NCBI RefSeq assembly: GCF_003668995.1
Contig: NZ_CP033068.1
Coordinates: 558,001-622,000, forward strand
DNA: 64,000 nucleotides
Origin: Flavobacterium sp. 140616W15
Lineage (GTDB): Bacteria > Bacteroidota > Bacteroidia > Flavobacteriales > Flavobacteriaceae
Direction of reading: 5' to 3'
Shown here: one piece after another, positions 55,503 to 64,000 of the stretch
How the letters are laid out: every line of letters begins with the position of its first letter
Numbering within the stretch: the stretch's first letter is position 1
Program-made: the position numbers and the translations under genes
Notes under the pieces: generated by a model
What the model was told of the DNA's origin: nothing
Seen by the model: the letters and a program-made list of their open reading frames with translations, nothing else
The model's database searches: none

Positions 55503-56072
55503 TTAAATATTCTGTTTTATAAAATCTGTAGTAACGACTTGAGCAAATTCTTCGTTTAAGCTAGCAAGTGCAGTTTCATGAATAGTGTCAGCGCTAAATT
55601 CTTGACCATTTAGCCCTTTTTTGTTAAAAGTGGCTGTAGCATCAGAAATTAAAAAGGTATTGTAACCAAAATTCCCAGCCATTCTTGTAGTTGTCGATAC
55701 GCAATGATCGGTTGTTAAACCTACAATAACAAGTGTATCAATTTTAGCCTCATCAAGTTGCTCTTTTAAATCGGTACCAATAAAGGCGCTGTTTACATTT
55801 TTTTGGATAACAGTTTCTCCAGGATTTGGTTTGACAATATCTTTAAATGCATTACCATGATTTGTTTCGTGAAGTAATGAATTAGGATTAGAAGAACAAT
55901 GTTGGATATGAAATATTGGTAATTTATTACTTCTCCATATTTCAAGAAGTTCGCCAGCATTTTGTTCAGCATTTAAATTATTGCGTTCTCCACCCCAATA
56001 TTCTATATTGTCAAAACCTTTCTGAATATCAATTAGGATTAATGCAGGATTGTCAAGTTTAGATAGTTTCAT
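55503..56072 (-). CDS. Isochorismatase-family cysteine hydrolase
   Basis: The 189-residue protein has the Asp-Lys-Cys arrangement of the family: Asp in LILIDIQKGFDN, Lys in VIQKNVNSAF and Cys in GLTTDHCVSTTTRMA. The typical cis-peptide region (IVGLTT) precedes the cysteine. Members hydrolyse small amides or ethers such as nicotinamide or isochorismate. The sequence does not specify the substrate. It lies 30 bases after an esterase-like gene on the same strand and may be co-transcribed. Confidence 0.9.
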   Translation of the reverse strand: MKLSKLDNPALILIDIQKGFDNIEYWGGERNNLNAEQNAGELLEIWRSNKLPIFHIQHCSSNPNSLLHETNHGNAFKDIVKPNPGETVIQKNVNSAFIGTDLKEQLDEAKIDTLVIVGLTTDHCVSTTTRMAGNFGYNTFLISDATATFNKKGLNGQEFSADTIHETALASLNEEFAQVVTTDFIKQNI

Positions 56073-56102
56073 TTTTATATTTTTAAATGGTATTGTAATG
56101 CG

Positions 56103-57344
56103 CTATTTCTCTTTTTCAAGCTCAGCTAGTTTTTGTTTCGTTTCAGTATTTTCCTTGTTGATTAGTAACGTTTTTTTGTAATTGCTTATTGCATTGGTTT
56201 TATCGCCTGTTTCTTTGTAATAATCTCCCATAGAGTCATATACATTAGCGCTTTGTGGATAGTTTTTTACATTTAGTTTAAAAAAATACTCGGCTTGAGC
56301 TAAGCTTTTTCTACCAAGTGCCATATATCCTAGCATATTGATGTAAGATTCGGGAGGTAGTATTTTGTATCCCATTTTTTCGGATACATTTTGGTAATGT
56401 TTTTCAACCTTTGTAGGTAAACTCATTCCATTATCAAATAAATCGCTATATGTTAAGTCTAATTTATAGAAGTCAAAGATAAATCGAAGCGCATCGTATT
56501 CGGCAATAAATGGAACAGAACCATGACTGTCTTTATCATAATATTTGTATTCAAAGTTTAATTGGTTTTGTTTGTTCTTTTTTAGTGTATTAGCCAAATC
56601 GAATATAGCACGGATGTGTCTCGTACTTTGAGTAGTATCTTTTTTTACTCTAAGAGTGTCCATTCCAGCTTCCATTGTATTGGCAATACCTAAAAATAAA
56701 CTGGTGTTTTTGAATTTTTTCTCAACAAATATTTTTTTGCTTTGTTCTAAAAATTTCTGTTTGTCCCACCACATACTAGGATCGATAGAAACATAAGAAT
56801 TAAATAAATTGGTATGATTTGCAAGTGTATTTATCGCTGTTAAACCACCAAAAGAATGCCCAATCAACATTTTGTATGGCGCCGTAGGGTAATTTTTTTC
56901 AACGTATGGCATTAATTCTTTTTGGATAAACGCAATAAAGTTTTCATTTCCGCCAGTAGTTTTACTAGCTTCATTAGTCATCATTGGTAAATCAGATTCG
57001 ATATGAGTAGGAGTTAAATCACGAGCTCTGTCGGTATTGAGTATTCCTACTACAATCATTTTTGGGCAAATTGTATTACCGTTCATTGTACTTAATTGCT
57101 CAGTCATACCAACAACTGAAGTAAAATGAGCATCACCATCTAATAAATAAAGTACAGGGTAATGTTCTGTCTTTTCTGTGCCTTTGGTATAACCACCAGG
57201 CACATATATCCAGATTTTTCGGTCTTCATTTAATATCTTAGAATGTACAGTTTCAATCGTGCCAATAGTAATCTTGTTATCGGATTGTGCTTTTGCTAAA
57301 AATGTAAATCCAATAAAAAGTAGGGAGAATAATAGTTGTTTCAT
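56103..57344 (-). CDS. Exported alpha/beta-hydrolase esterase with C-terminal TPR region
   Basis: The 413-residue protein has a signal peptide (about 1-19, ending AKAQ) and an esterase domain of the Fes/IroE-like type. The nucleophile serine is in MLIGHSFGGLTAINTL, and an oxyanion-region segment YPVLYLLDGDAHF precedes it; the His is probably in KDSHGSVPFIAEY. Residues about 335-405 form two TPR-like repeats (LMLGYMALGRKSLAQAEYFF-type, cited in part, and GDYYKETGDKTNAISNYKK). It is periplasmic, with a substrate possibly a siderophore or other ester, which is not determined by the sequence. Confidence 0.88.
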   Translation of the reverse strand: MKQLLFSLLFIGFTFLAKAQSDNKITIGTIETVHSKILNEDRKIWIYVPGGYTKGTEKTEHYPVLYLLDGDAHFTSVVGMTEQLSTMNGNTICPKMIVVGILNTDRARDLTPTHIESDLPMMTNEASKTTGGNENFIAFIQKELMPYVEKNYPTAPYKMLIGHSFGGLTAINTLANHTNLFNSYVSIDPSMWWDKQKFLEQSKKIFVEKKFKNTSLFLGIANTMEAGMDTLRVKKDTTQSTRHIRAIFDLANTLKKNKQNQLNFEYKYYDKDSHGSVPFIAEYDALRFIFDFYKLDLTYSDLFDNGMSLPTKVEKHYQNVSEKMGYKILPPESYINMLGYMALGRKSLAQAEYFFKLNVKNYPQSANVYDSMGDYYKETGDKTNAISNYKKTLLINKENTETKQKLAELEKEK

Positions 57345-57458
57345 AGTTAGTTAGATCAGTTTACTGGTTAGTCTTATTCTTTGTTATTTGTTACAAGATG
57401 TACAGTTTAAAGATAAGGTGATTTATTATAAAAATGAAAAATGTCAAAAGTGAATAGT

Positions 57459-57908
57459 TTACCTCCAACCGCGTTCTAGAATTGTCTCATTTGCTATTTT
57501 ATCAACTTCTTCAATGATTTCACCTTTAGTAGGATTCATCGCAATTCGTATAATTTCATCACGAATAAATTTATCATTTGTTATTTTTCCAAAAATTGAT
57601 ATTGTCCAATATTTCCAAACGTCGTCATTAGTTTCAAAAATGTCTAAAATTTCTTTAGATATATCTCCATTGATACTCCCTAAATATTCCGAAACTGGTT
57701 TTGCAACTGGCCAATTACAATCTTGAAGCCACTCAAGTAATTCGGGAATAATGGATTTTAATTCAGAATAAGAGTAGTTTTTTAAGTTTTCGGCTCTTTC
57801 TATATCATGTTTATCTTTTGGTATTAAATCTGTTGTATTCATCTCCATTTTTATTATTTTATTCATTAAGACATTGCTATCGTTGTTGATTAAGATATTG
57901 TTTAACAA
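57459..57908 (-). CDS. DUF5071 domain-containing protein
   Basis: The 149-residue soluble protein contains the DUF5071-like segment DLIPKDKHDIERAENLK and WLQDCNWPVAKPVSEYLG, with an all-helical HEAT-like character through residue 140. The first 22 residues (MLNNILINNDSNVLMNKIIKMEM) may be untranslated, since a Met just before NTTDLIPKDKHD is a reasonable start. The function of the family is unknown; it is often found in small immunity-like or adapter roles, but no toxin is adjacent. It is a single gene. Confidence 0.78.
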   Translation of the reverse strand: MLNNILINNDSNVLMNKIIKMEMNTTDLIPKDKHDIERAENLKNYSYSELKSIIPELLEWLQDCNWPVAKPVSEYLGSINGDISKEILDIFETNDDVWKYWTISIFGKITNDKFIRDEIIRIAMNPTKGEIIEEVDKIANETILERGWR

Positions 57909-58055
57909 AAAAAGGATTTAAATAAAATATTTAAACCCTTTGTATTTGTTTGATTTTAAGTTTGTTATTTAAACTTAAAGATGTGATAATTTAATAATGT
58001 TGATAGAAATCGAAGTTGTGAAATTGAAAACTTTTTAAGTAATATAAATCACTTA

Positions 58056-58232
58056 TTATAGAAAGAACATAAGGTACAACTTCATTAATAGATTCAGAAT
58101 TCCTAAAATGAATAATACTTTCCAGTATTTTTTAGAAGTTTGAAAGTTTGGATCTTTAGTGTTTTTTATAAAAAGACCAGCAGCGATTAATATTGCTGGT
58201 AGGATAAAATCCTTTAAATCGTTTATTCCCAT
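58056..58232 (-). CDS. Small two-helix membrane protein (58 aa)
   Basis: A complete short frame from ATG 58232 to TAA, starting MGINDLKDFILPAILIAAG. It has two hydrophobic segments (about 9-22 and 39-57) with a charged turn between (KNTKDPNFQTSKKYWK). It lies 48 bases after the esterase gene on the same strand, so it probably ends the operon with the dihydroorotase-like gene. It was found by reading the frame directly. The hydrophobic pattern and codon use support a real gene; the function is unknown. Confidence 0.68.
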   Translation of the reverse strand: MGINDLKDFILPAILIAAGLFIKNTKDPNFQTSKKYWKVLFILGILNLLMKLYLMFFL

Positions 58233-58280
58233 TATTATGTTTTTATACTGAAAACTGTGACTGAATATTGTAAATGTAAA

Positions 58281-58925
58281 CTATTGCGCCAACCAATTTT
58301 TAAAATCAAAGAAGTTCTGAGGAGCAACTCCATGGCCAACAGGATATTCTTTATAGGTAACAGGAATATTTAGCTTTTCTAAAATAGCAGGTGTTTTTCT
58401 AGCCCAATCAATAGGTATTACCTGATCTACAGTTCCATGAGAAGCAAATATTTTTAAGTTTTTGAAGTCGTTTTTCTCATAACCATCTTTAATGATTTCG
58501 TCATTAAAATAGCCACTCATTGCAACTACTCTCTGAATTTTTTCAGGATAAGAAAGTGCTGTTGCATAACTTAAAATTGATCCTTGGCTAAAACCAATTA
58601 ACGTTATATTGTTAGGGTCAATTGGATAATTTGCAGTTAATTCGTCAATGAAATTTGCAATTAAATCACGTGATGTTTTAGCTTGTTCATTATCAGAAAA
58701 TTTGTTTTGATCTGCATCAAAATTAATTGCGTACCAAGCATAACTATTGTATTGTAAGTCATAAGGTGCTCTTGCAGAAATAACGTAGTAATTATCAGGA
58801 AGTTCGGTTGCAAAAGAGAATAAGTCCTCTTCGTTGCTACCGTATCCGTGAAGTAATAGTAATAATGGGTTCTTGTCTAAGATAACTTTTGGTTCTCTTA
58901 TTTTATATTCTAAAGATAAATTCAT
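58281..58925 (-). CDS. Phospholipase/carboxylesterase-family alpha/beta hydrolase
   Basis: The 214-residue cytoplasmic protein has the triad of the dienelactone/carboxylesterase family: Ser in LIGFSQGSILSY, Asp in ASHGTVDQVIPI and His in PVGHGVAPQNF. LLLLHGYGSNEEDLF is the oxyanion loop. Members cleave short acyl esters or lysophospholipids. It is the fourth gene of the likely operon that begins at the BatA-like gene, and has a 71-base gap to the small membrane protein gene upstream. Confidence 0.9.
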   Translation of the reverse strand: MNLSLEYKIREPKVILDKNPLLLLLHGYGSNEEDLFSFATELPDNYYVISARAPYDLQYNSYAWYAINFDADQNKFSDNEQAKTSRDLIANFIDELTANYPIDPNNITLIGFSQGSILSYATALSYPEKIQRVVAMSGYFNDEIIKDGYEKNDFKNLKIFASHGTVDQVIPIDWARKTPAILEKLNIPVTYKEYPVGHGVAPQNFFDFKNWLAQ

Positions 58926-58996
58926 TTTTTTAATGGTAAATAGTGAGTTGTAAATGGTGAAATAAAGTTGCCGGTTTTTAATTTATAAATCAAAAA

Positions 58997-59323
58997 CTAA
59001 CCAATATTTTTAAACCATTTTTGAAAAAGTGCACCTACTAAAGGCACAGGTTTTGTTTCGCCTTTAATAGCGCTAAAAATACCGTATGTCCATAAGATAG
59101 AAATACAAATCCACATTGGGAAAGTAATCATGAAGCTGTCAAAATTACTGATTATAAGTCCGAATGAGATAAATGTTAGCGATAAACCTAGTGCTTGACG
59201 TATATGAAAAGAGGCAAAACTATTTTTGTTTTCAGAGTTCATCGACATCGCGATTAAAACACCAATGATTAATATATAACTGGTAATAGCAGGAGTTTTT
59301 CCTTCTTCGATTGAGTTGTTCAT
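58997..59323 (-). CDS. DUF4870-like small membrane protein
   Basis: The 108-residue protein has about three hydrophobic segments (13-27, 45-62 and 68-90) and the soluble loop ENKNSFASFHIRQALGLSLT. The HIRQALG motif is typical of the DUF4870-like / Tic20-like group of small membrane proteins. Function unknown. It begins 14 bases after the dihydroorotase-like gene and precedes the esterase gene by 71 bases on the minus strand. Confidence 0.82.
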   Translation of the reverse strand: MNNSIEEGKTPAITSYILIIGVLIAMSMNSENKNSFASFHIRQALGLSLTFISFGLIISNFDSFMITFPMWICISILWTYGIFSAIKGETKPVPLVGALFQKWFKNIG

Positions 59324-59337
59324 TCTTGTGTTTATAT

Positions 59338-60594
59338 TTATTTTTCTAATACCAATTGATTCTGATTTACAATTCCGTAGACAGAACCTTGTAATTGAGT
59401 ACCTAAAAAGGCTGAATTTTTAGACTTAGATAAGATATTCTCTTTTGTAAAAGTAGTTTTTCCTTCTGGATTGAATAAGGTAATATTTGCTTTAGAACCT
59501 TCGGTAATTGTATTGTTTTCGATACCAAAAACTGATTTCCCTAATGTTAGTTTTTCGATTACAGTTTCTAAAGGCAATACAGTTGTTAAAGTAGCAAAAG
59601 CACTTTCTAGACCAATAGTACCATTTTTAGCCATATCAAATTCCATTTTTTTGAATTCAACATCAATTGGATTATGATCAGATGTAATCATATCGATAGT
59701 TCCATCTAAGACACCTTTAAGTAATGCTTGTCTGTCTGTTTCAGTTCGTAATGGAGGCGTAACTTTAAATCGAGTGTCAAATCCTTCTAATTTTTCATCG
59801 GTTAAAACCAGGTGATGTACAGCAACACTAGTTGTTACGTTTAACCCTTTTGCTTTAGCGTCTTTAATTAATTGAACCGATTTTGCTGTCGAAATAGTCG
59901 GGATATGAAGTTTTCCGCCTGTATATTCCAATAAAAATAGGTTGCGGACAATTTGTAATTCTTCGGCAAGATCAGGAATTCCTTTTAAACCTAATTTAGT
60001 TGAAACAATTCCTTCATTAGCAACACCATTTCCTTTAATGTTTTGATCTTGCGAATAAGCAATTACTAAGCCATCAAAATCCTGTACATATTGCAATGCG
60101 ATTTTAAGTAAATTGGCATTGTCAAGGCTTTTATTATAATCACCAAAAGCTATAGCTCCAGTTTTCTTCATGTCGAATAATTCGGCCATATCTTTTCCTT
60201 CGCTAGCTTTTGTTAAAGCTCCGATAGGGAAAAGTTCGGTAGCAAAACCATTGGCTTTATTTTTTACAAAATTCACTTGCGATTGGTTATCGATAATCGG
60301 GTAGGAGTTGGGTTGTAAAGCAATAGCAGTAAATCCGCTTTTTGCTGCTACGTTCAAGCCATTTGAGATCGTTTCACGGTCTTCGTAGCCTGGTTCTCCA
60401 AACGAAACGCTACTATCAAACCATCCTTGCGATATATGTAAATTATCGAGTTTTATCTCGTCGGCATTTTCAGTATTAGGAAGTGAAGTTCCTATTTGTT
60501 CGATTAAACCATCTTTAATTAAAATATCTGCAGTCTTATTATGAAACGGACTTTTAGAATCTATAATTTTTGCTTCACGGATGATTATTTTCAT
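59338..60594 (-). CDS. Dihydroorotase-like protein with degenerate metal site
   Basis: The 418-residue protein has the amidohydrolase fold of dihydroorotases and aligns along its length. The first metal motif, normally D-x-H-x-H followed by REPG, reads WFDSSVSFGEPGYEDRETI, so both His are lost. The region normally holding a further His in CHVST reads LHIPTISTA. VAVHHLVLTD and MITSDHNPID are kept, and a TKASEGKDM loop is present. Catalysis of the pyrimidine step is therefore doubtful from sequence alone, although this kind of protein is often annotated as dihydroorotase in Bacteroidota. It may be a non-catalytic partner of aspartate transcarbamylase, as described for a pseudo-dihydroorotase in Pseudomonas. 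Confidence 0.85.
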   Translation of the reverse strand: MKIIIREAKIIDSKSPFHNKTADILIKDGLIEQIGTSLPNTENADEIKLDNLHISQGWFDSSVSFGEPGYEDRETISNGLNVAAKSGFTAIALQPNSYPIIDNQSQVNFVKNKANGFATELFPIGALTKASEGKDMAELFDMKKTGAIAFGDYNKSLDNANLLKIALQYVQDFDGLVIAYSQDQNIKGNGVANEGIVSTKLGLKGIPDLAEELQIVRNLFLLEYTGGKLHIPTISTAKSVQLIKDAKAKGLNVTTSVAVHHLVLTDEKLEGFDTRFKVTPPLRTETDRQALLKGVLDGTIDMITSDHNPIDVEFKKMEFDMAKNGTIGLESAFATLTTVLPLETVIEKLTLGKSVFGIENNTITEGSKANITLFNPEGKTTFTKENILSKSKNSAFLGTQLQGSVYGIVNQNQLVLEK

Positions 60595-60712
60595 ATGTAG
60601 ATAAATTTATTTTAATTGAAATAATTAAGTTTTAAAAGCATTAAAGCTTAATTTGTTTGAACCATGAATAAAGAAGAAACTTAACTTTCTTAATATCTTA
60701 ATGGTAAAAAAA

Positions 60713-62641
60713 TCACTTCACAAACTTAATAATTGCCATTTCTAATGCTAAAAATAACAATGCAAAGATAACAAACCATTTCCAAATCTCATTGTCAGTT
60801 CGCTCTGTTTGCAAGGTGTTAAAAATGGTCGAAATAGTATCAGCAGTTTTGTAATCAGAGATTAGATTTGTATTAATCTGACTCAAATCACTTTCGCTTC
60901 GTTTGTAATTAAAACTCACGTTTTCTAGTGCTTCTTTTTTATTATAAATGGTATAATTACCAGCTTGTTCCGGATAATCGTTGAAAACGATTTTTACTTT
61001 ATTATTTAAAATCTGTTGAATTGGGATAAATTGTTCATCAACACCTCTTACTTCTAATATAGCATCTTTAGATAATAATGCTTCAACAAAATAAGGCTGA
61101 TTATTACCAATGATTATTGCGTTTATTCCAGATTTTTGATTGTTTTGTGCCATTTTATAAAAAACGGGAACAATTAGCGGCGATTGCTGAAAATTAGAAT
61201 TGATATTGTTTATAGGTGCTGAAAAAATAGAAACTGCCGAAACTTGATTTTGTATCGAAGTTAAAAAAGCACTTTGATCCTCATAAGACAAAGCCGATGC
61301 ATAAGAACTTGTAATTGGAAATGAATTTTTTGTTTTTGGATATTGGAAGTTCTTGATTTTATTTTCGAAAACACCTGAGAATATAGGGTGATCAAAGTTG
61401 ATTTTGGTAATCAGTTTTTCTTTGTTTTCAAGAGCCTTCATTTCTATTTTACCAAAATTTGATAAAAAGGAATTCATATTGGAAACAGCCATTTTCTCTG
61501 ATGGAATTATAATAACATTTCCACCTTTGGAGACAAATGATCTTAAGGTTGTTTGTAATGCTTGTGGGATTTCATCTAACTCGTTCAGAATAATTGCATC
61601 TTGCTTATCTAGGCTATTGTAATCAAGGGAGCGAATGTCAGAATTATGATAATTGAATTCTTCAGCTGTATAAATTCGAGATAAAAAATTACTTTTTGCA
61701 GGATCTCCAATACTGATCACGTTAGTTTTCTTAGTTTCAGAAATACTAAAATACAATCGGTTGTCGTATTCTAAACCATTATCTTCGATAGTAACATAAC
61801 CATGAAAAGCTTGTTTTGGAATGGTAAAGTTGACTTTTTTCTTTTTAGTATCAAAGTTTACAATGGTCTTAGCGATTAGTTTGTCATTATTGAATAAAGA
61901 CATCGAAATAGGTTTGAAATTCTCACCGTATCCGGATAAACTAATACCGATATCGTAAAAATTATCTAGAGTTTGATTGATGAAAACACTGTCAATTGCT
62001 ACATTGTTTTTTTGTTCTGCTTTTGATATTATAAAATAAGGATTATCATCGAACTTACTATTTTTTAGTTGTTTTTCATCTAGCCCAACTGCATCTGTAA
62101 TAATGATGATATCCTTTTTAAAGGCCGATTTACGGGCCTTAACTTTTGCCATTATGTTATCTAGTTCAAAAGGAGTGGCACTGTATTTTAGGCTCTGTAA
62201 TGAGTTACGAACCGATTTTATATCGGTGTTCCAATAGTTTTCAGTGTTGGTAAGTAAAGAAAATGAAGCGTTCTCTGGAGTGTTTTCTAGTAATTCCTGA
62301 ACAGCACGTTTTAGTAATTCACCTTTTTTTCCTTTTGCCTGCATACTAAATGAATTATCCAGAATAATATACATTTCGTTATTGGCATTTTTGCTGTCTT
62401 TGGCAGTAAAAAATGGTTGAGCAAAAGCAAGAATCAGACAGGTAAGTAATAATAAGCGAGTAGCTAATAATAGCCATTTTTTTATTTTTGAACTTTTTCG
62501 AGTTTGAATAGAGAGTTTTGCTAAAAGTCGAACATTAGTGAAATATGACTTTTTGAAACGTCGTAATTGAAATAAATGAACCAAAATTGGAACAATCAAT
62601 AAGAACAGAAAGTATAAAATTTCGGGATGTTTAAAATGCAT
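60713..62641 (-). CDS. BatA-type protein with VWA domain
   Basis: The 642-residue protein starts with the aerotolerance-regulator N-terminal region (LYFLFLLIVPILVHLFQL with a second helix at about 58-78) and a VWA domain with the metal-dependent adhesion motif MYIILDNSFSMQAKG (D-x-S-x-S). Its long extracytoplasmic part ends in a final helix (about 620-640, WFVIFALLFLALEMAII). The Bat family helps bacteria withstand stress or assemble envelope complexes, and no other bat genes are adjacent. It is the first gene of the minus-strand block; the gap to the dihydroorotase-like gene is 118 bases. Confidence 0.88.
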   Translation of the reverse strand: MHFKHPEILYFLFLLIVPILVHLFQLRRFKKSYFTNVRLLAKLSIQTRKSSKIKKWLLLATRLLLLTCLILAFAQPFFTAKDSKNANNEMYIILDNSFSMQAKGKKGELLKRAVQELLENTPENASFSLLTNTENYWNTDIKSVRNSLQSLKYSATPFELDNIMAKVKARKSAFKKDIIIITDAVGLDEKQLKNSKFDDNPYFIISKAEQKNNVAIDSVFINQTLDNFYDIGISLSGYGENFKPISMSLFNNDKLIAKTIVNFDTKKKKVNFTIPKQAFHGYVTIEDNGLEYDNRLYFSISETKKTNVISIGDPAKSNFLSRIYTAEEFNYHNSDIRSLDYNSLDKQDAIILNELDEIPQALQTTLRSFVSKGGNVIIIPSEKMAVSNMNSFLSNFGKIEMKALENKEKLITKINFDHPIFSGVFENKIKNFQYPKTKNSFPITSSYASALSYEDQSAFLTSIQNQVSAVSIFSAPINNINSNFQQSPLIVPVFYKMAQNNQKSGINAIIIGNNQPYFVEALLSKDAILEVRGVDEQFIPIQQILNNKVKIVFNDYPEQAGNYTIYNKKEALENVSFNYKRSESDLSQINTNLISDYKTADTISTIFNTLQTERTDNEIWKWFVIFALLFLALEMAIIKFVK

Positions 62642-62824
62642 TCTAAAGTTTAGTTTACTTCACTGATTTTATTTTCAATGAAGCTCATTGAATTTTTCGT
62701 TTGTCAAAAATACAAATTTACAGGCAGTTTTAACTGAAGTTGTTATATTTTTTCGAACTGCTAAATAATTCCTAACGATTATAAGGATATTATGTATTTT
62801 AGCATTTCAATAAAATTTTTACAA

Positions 62825-63934
62825 ATGAAAAAATCGTATGCCGTTTTGCTTTTAATTTTATTCTTTACAGGAATTCAGGCGCAAAACAAAGTTAATCTGT
62901 TGGTAGGAACGTATACTAATAGTTGTGATAGCAAAGGAATTTATGTGTATGAATTCGATACCAATTCGGGCGAGTCCAAATTAAAAAATACTTCAGAAAG
63001 TACAGTAAGTCCAAGTTATTTATCTGTTTCTGCCGATAATAAATTTATTTATGCAGTTAATGAAAATGGTGCAGAAAGTACTGTAAGTGCATTTGGGTAT
63101 GAGCCAAAATCTGGTAAAGTTGCTTTTTTGAATAAACAAAAAGCGATGGGAGCAGATCCATGTTATTTAATTAATGATGGTGAAAATGTAATTACTGCCA
63201 ATTATTCAGGAGGAAATATTTCGGTATTCAAAAAGACTACTGAAGGCCTTTCGGAAGCAAAACAAGTGATTCAGCATACAGGAAAGGGAGTTAATACACA
63301 AAGACAAGAAGGAGCTCACGTGCATATGGTTTATTTTTCACCAGATAAAAAATATGTTTTGTCAAATGATTTAGGTCTTGATAAAGTTTTTATATACAAA
63401 TACAATCCAAAATCTAAAGATGAAGTTTTGATATTAAAAGGAAGTGTAGATGTAAAGGCAGGAAGTGGTCCAAGACATTTAACATTCAGTAAAGACGGAA
63501 AGTTTGTGTATTTAATCCAGGAATTAGATGCTACTCTAACTACTTTTAGCTATGACAAAAACGGAAATTTAAAATTAATTGCAGAGACAAGTATTCTTCC
63601 TAAAGATTTTAAAGGAGGAACAGGAGCAGCAGCTATAAAAATATCACCAGATGGCCAGTTTTTATATGTATCAGATCGTGTCGATGCTAATAATATCTCA
63701 GTTTTTAAAATTCTTAAAAGCGGTGGTTTAGAATTGCAAGAGCAAGTAAGTACGTTAGGAAAAGGACCAAGAGATTTTTCTATCGATCCTACAGGGAATT
63801 TCCTTTTAGTAGGGCATCAATACACAAATAATATTGTGGTTTTTAAAAGAGATAAAGTTACAGGTAAACTTACTGATACCGGAAAGAGAATTGAGTTGTG
63901 CGCGCCAGTATGTTTGGTGTTTACGAAAAATTAA
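62825..63934 (+). CDS. Exported lactonase-family (6-phosphogluconolactonase-like) beta-propeller protein
   Basis: The 369-residue protein has a signal peptide (about 1-20, ending GIQAQ) and a seven-bladed beta-propeller of the lactonase family, seen in repeated SPSYLSVSADNKFIYAVNE, ADPCYLINDGENVITANYSGG and GSGPRHLTFSKDGKFVY blades. Cytosolic relatives hydrolyse 6-phosphogluconolactone; a signal peptide here argues against that substrate. The start was set at 62825 (MKKSYAVLLL); the in-frame ATG 62792 would put 11 unneeded residues before the signal peptide. It is on the plus strand, divergent from the BatA gene. Confidence 0.9.
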   Translation: MKKSYAVLLLILFFTGIQAQNKVNLLVGTYTNSCDSKGIYVYEFDTNSGESKLKNTSESTVSPSYLSVSADNKFIYAVNENGAESTVSAFGYEPKSGKVAFLNKQKAMGADPCYLINDGENVITANYSGGNISVFKKTTEGLSEAKQVIQHTGKGVNTQRQEGAHVHMVYFSPDKKYVLSNDLGLDKVFIYKYNPKSKDEVLILKGSVDVKAGSGPRHLTFSKDGKFVYLIQELDATLTTFSYDKNGNLKLIAETSILPKDFKGGTGAAAIKISPDGQFLYVSDRVDANNISVFKILKSGGLELQEQVSTLGKGPRDFSIDPTGNFLLVGHQYTNNIVVFKRDKVTGKLTDTGKRIELCAPVCLVFTKN

Positions 63935-64000
63935 TTTAAAGGTTCAAAGGCTCAGAGTCACAAAGGTTTCTCTGTCTTGTACGTAAAATATAAAAGGCTC

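Overview
This window is chromosomal DNA from a low-GC member of the Bacteroidota, almost certainly Flavobacterium or a close relative. The signs are strongly AT-rich coding and spacer DNA, almost no Shine-Dalgarno sequences, promoters of the Bacteroidota type (TTG, about 20 nt, TAnnTTTG), many lipoproteins of the MKK...SC type, a secreted subtilisin-like protease with a type IX secretion (Por) sorting domain, DUF3810, DUF4834 and DUF4268 proteins, and a serine-palmitoyltransferase-like enzyme. No rRNA, tRNA, insertion sequence, prophage or CRISPR array was seen. Most of the window is ordinary core genome.

Layout. 1-7.8 kb (+): the end of CTP synthase, YidC, a MORN-repeat protein, MnmA, a secreted S8 protease, a nitronate-monooxygenase-like enzyme and a small exported protein. 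7.9-10.2 kb (-): DUF4268, a PCMD lipoprotein and a beta-barrel-like protein. 10.4-12 kb (+): a frameshifted NUDIX CoA pyrophosphatase and PlsC. 12.2-14.4 kb (-): an ECF sigma factor with a membrane partner, and DUF3810. 14.5-16.6 kb (+): a RelE/ParE-type toxin-antitoxin pair and peptidase D. 16.6-25.1 kb (mostly -): DUF389, DeaD helicase, RdgB, an FMN glutamate-synthase-like protein and a NYN-LOTUS protein.

25.3-34 kb is the most coherent functional block, for nitrite and nitric oxide metabolism. It holds an Rrf2/NsrR-type regulator, an azurin-like cupredoxin, a quinol-type nitric oxide reductase, the RIC/ScdA iron-sulfur repair protein and a haem-copper-oxidase-like membrane protein. On the opposite strand lies an operon of copper nitrite reductase fused to cytochrome c, a NirV-like protein and a SCO protein. 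A shared 18-bp palindrome (AAAGAYA, four bases, TRTCTTT) lies in front of the regulator, norB and nirK, so these form a local regulon. They would carry out a truncated denitrification (nitrite to NO to N2O) with NO repair.

34-46 kb: a sphingolipid/sulfonolipid-type synthase, a lipoprotein gene between two mirror-image terminators, a frameshifted acetyltransferase-like protein, and a cell-envelope block (DUF4834, YfhO, glycosyltransferase, flippase, MscS). 46-57.9 kb: UvrA, a second ECF-type sigma factor followed by a 47-aa protein, an endonuclease III without its iron-sulfur cluster, Bcp peroxiredoxin, a conserved unknown protein, an MBL hydrolase, small lipoproteins and hydrolases. 58-62.6 kb (-): a probable five-gene operon of a BatA/VWA protein, a degenerate dihydroorotase, a small membrane protein, an esterase and a 58-aa membrane protein. 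62.8 kb to the end (+): a secreted lactonase-family beta-propeller protein.

Five genes (near 10.77, 12.78, 29.59, 37.05 and 42.48 kb) each carry an apparent one-base loss inside an A or T run. This uniform pattern looks more like homopolymer error in the assembly than five independent gene deaths. I did not find a clearly novel defence or mobile system; the best leads are the palindrome regulon, the degenerate dihydroorotase and its operon, and the intergenic repeats.
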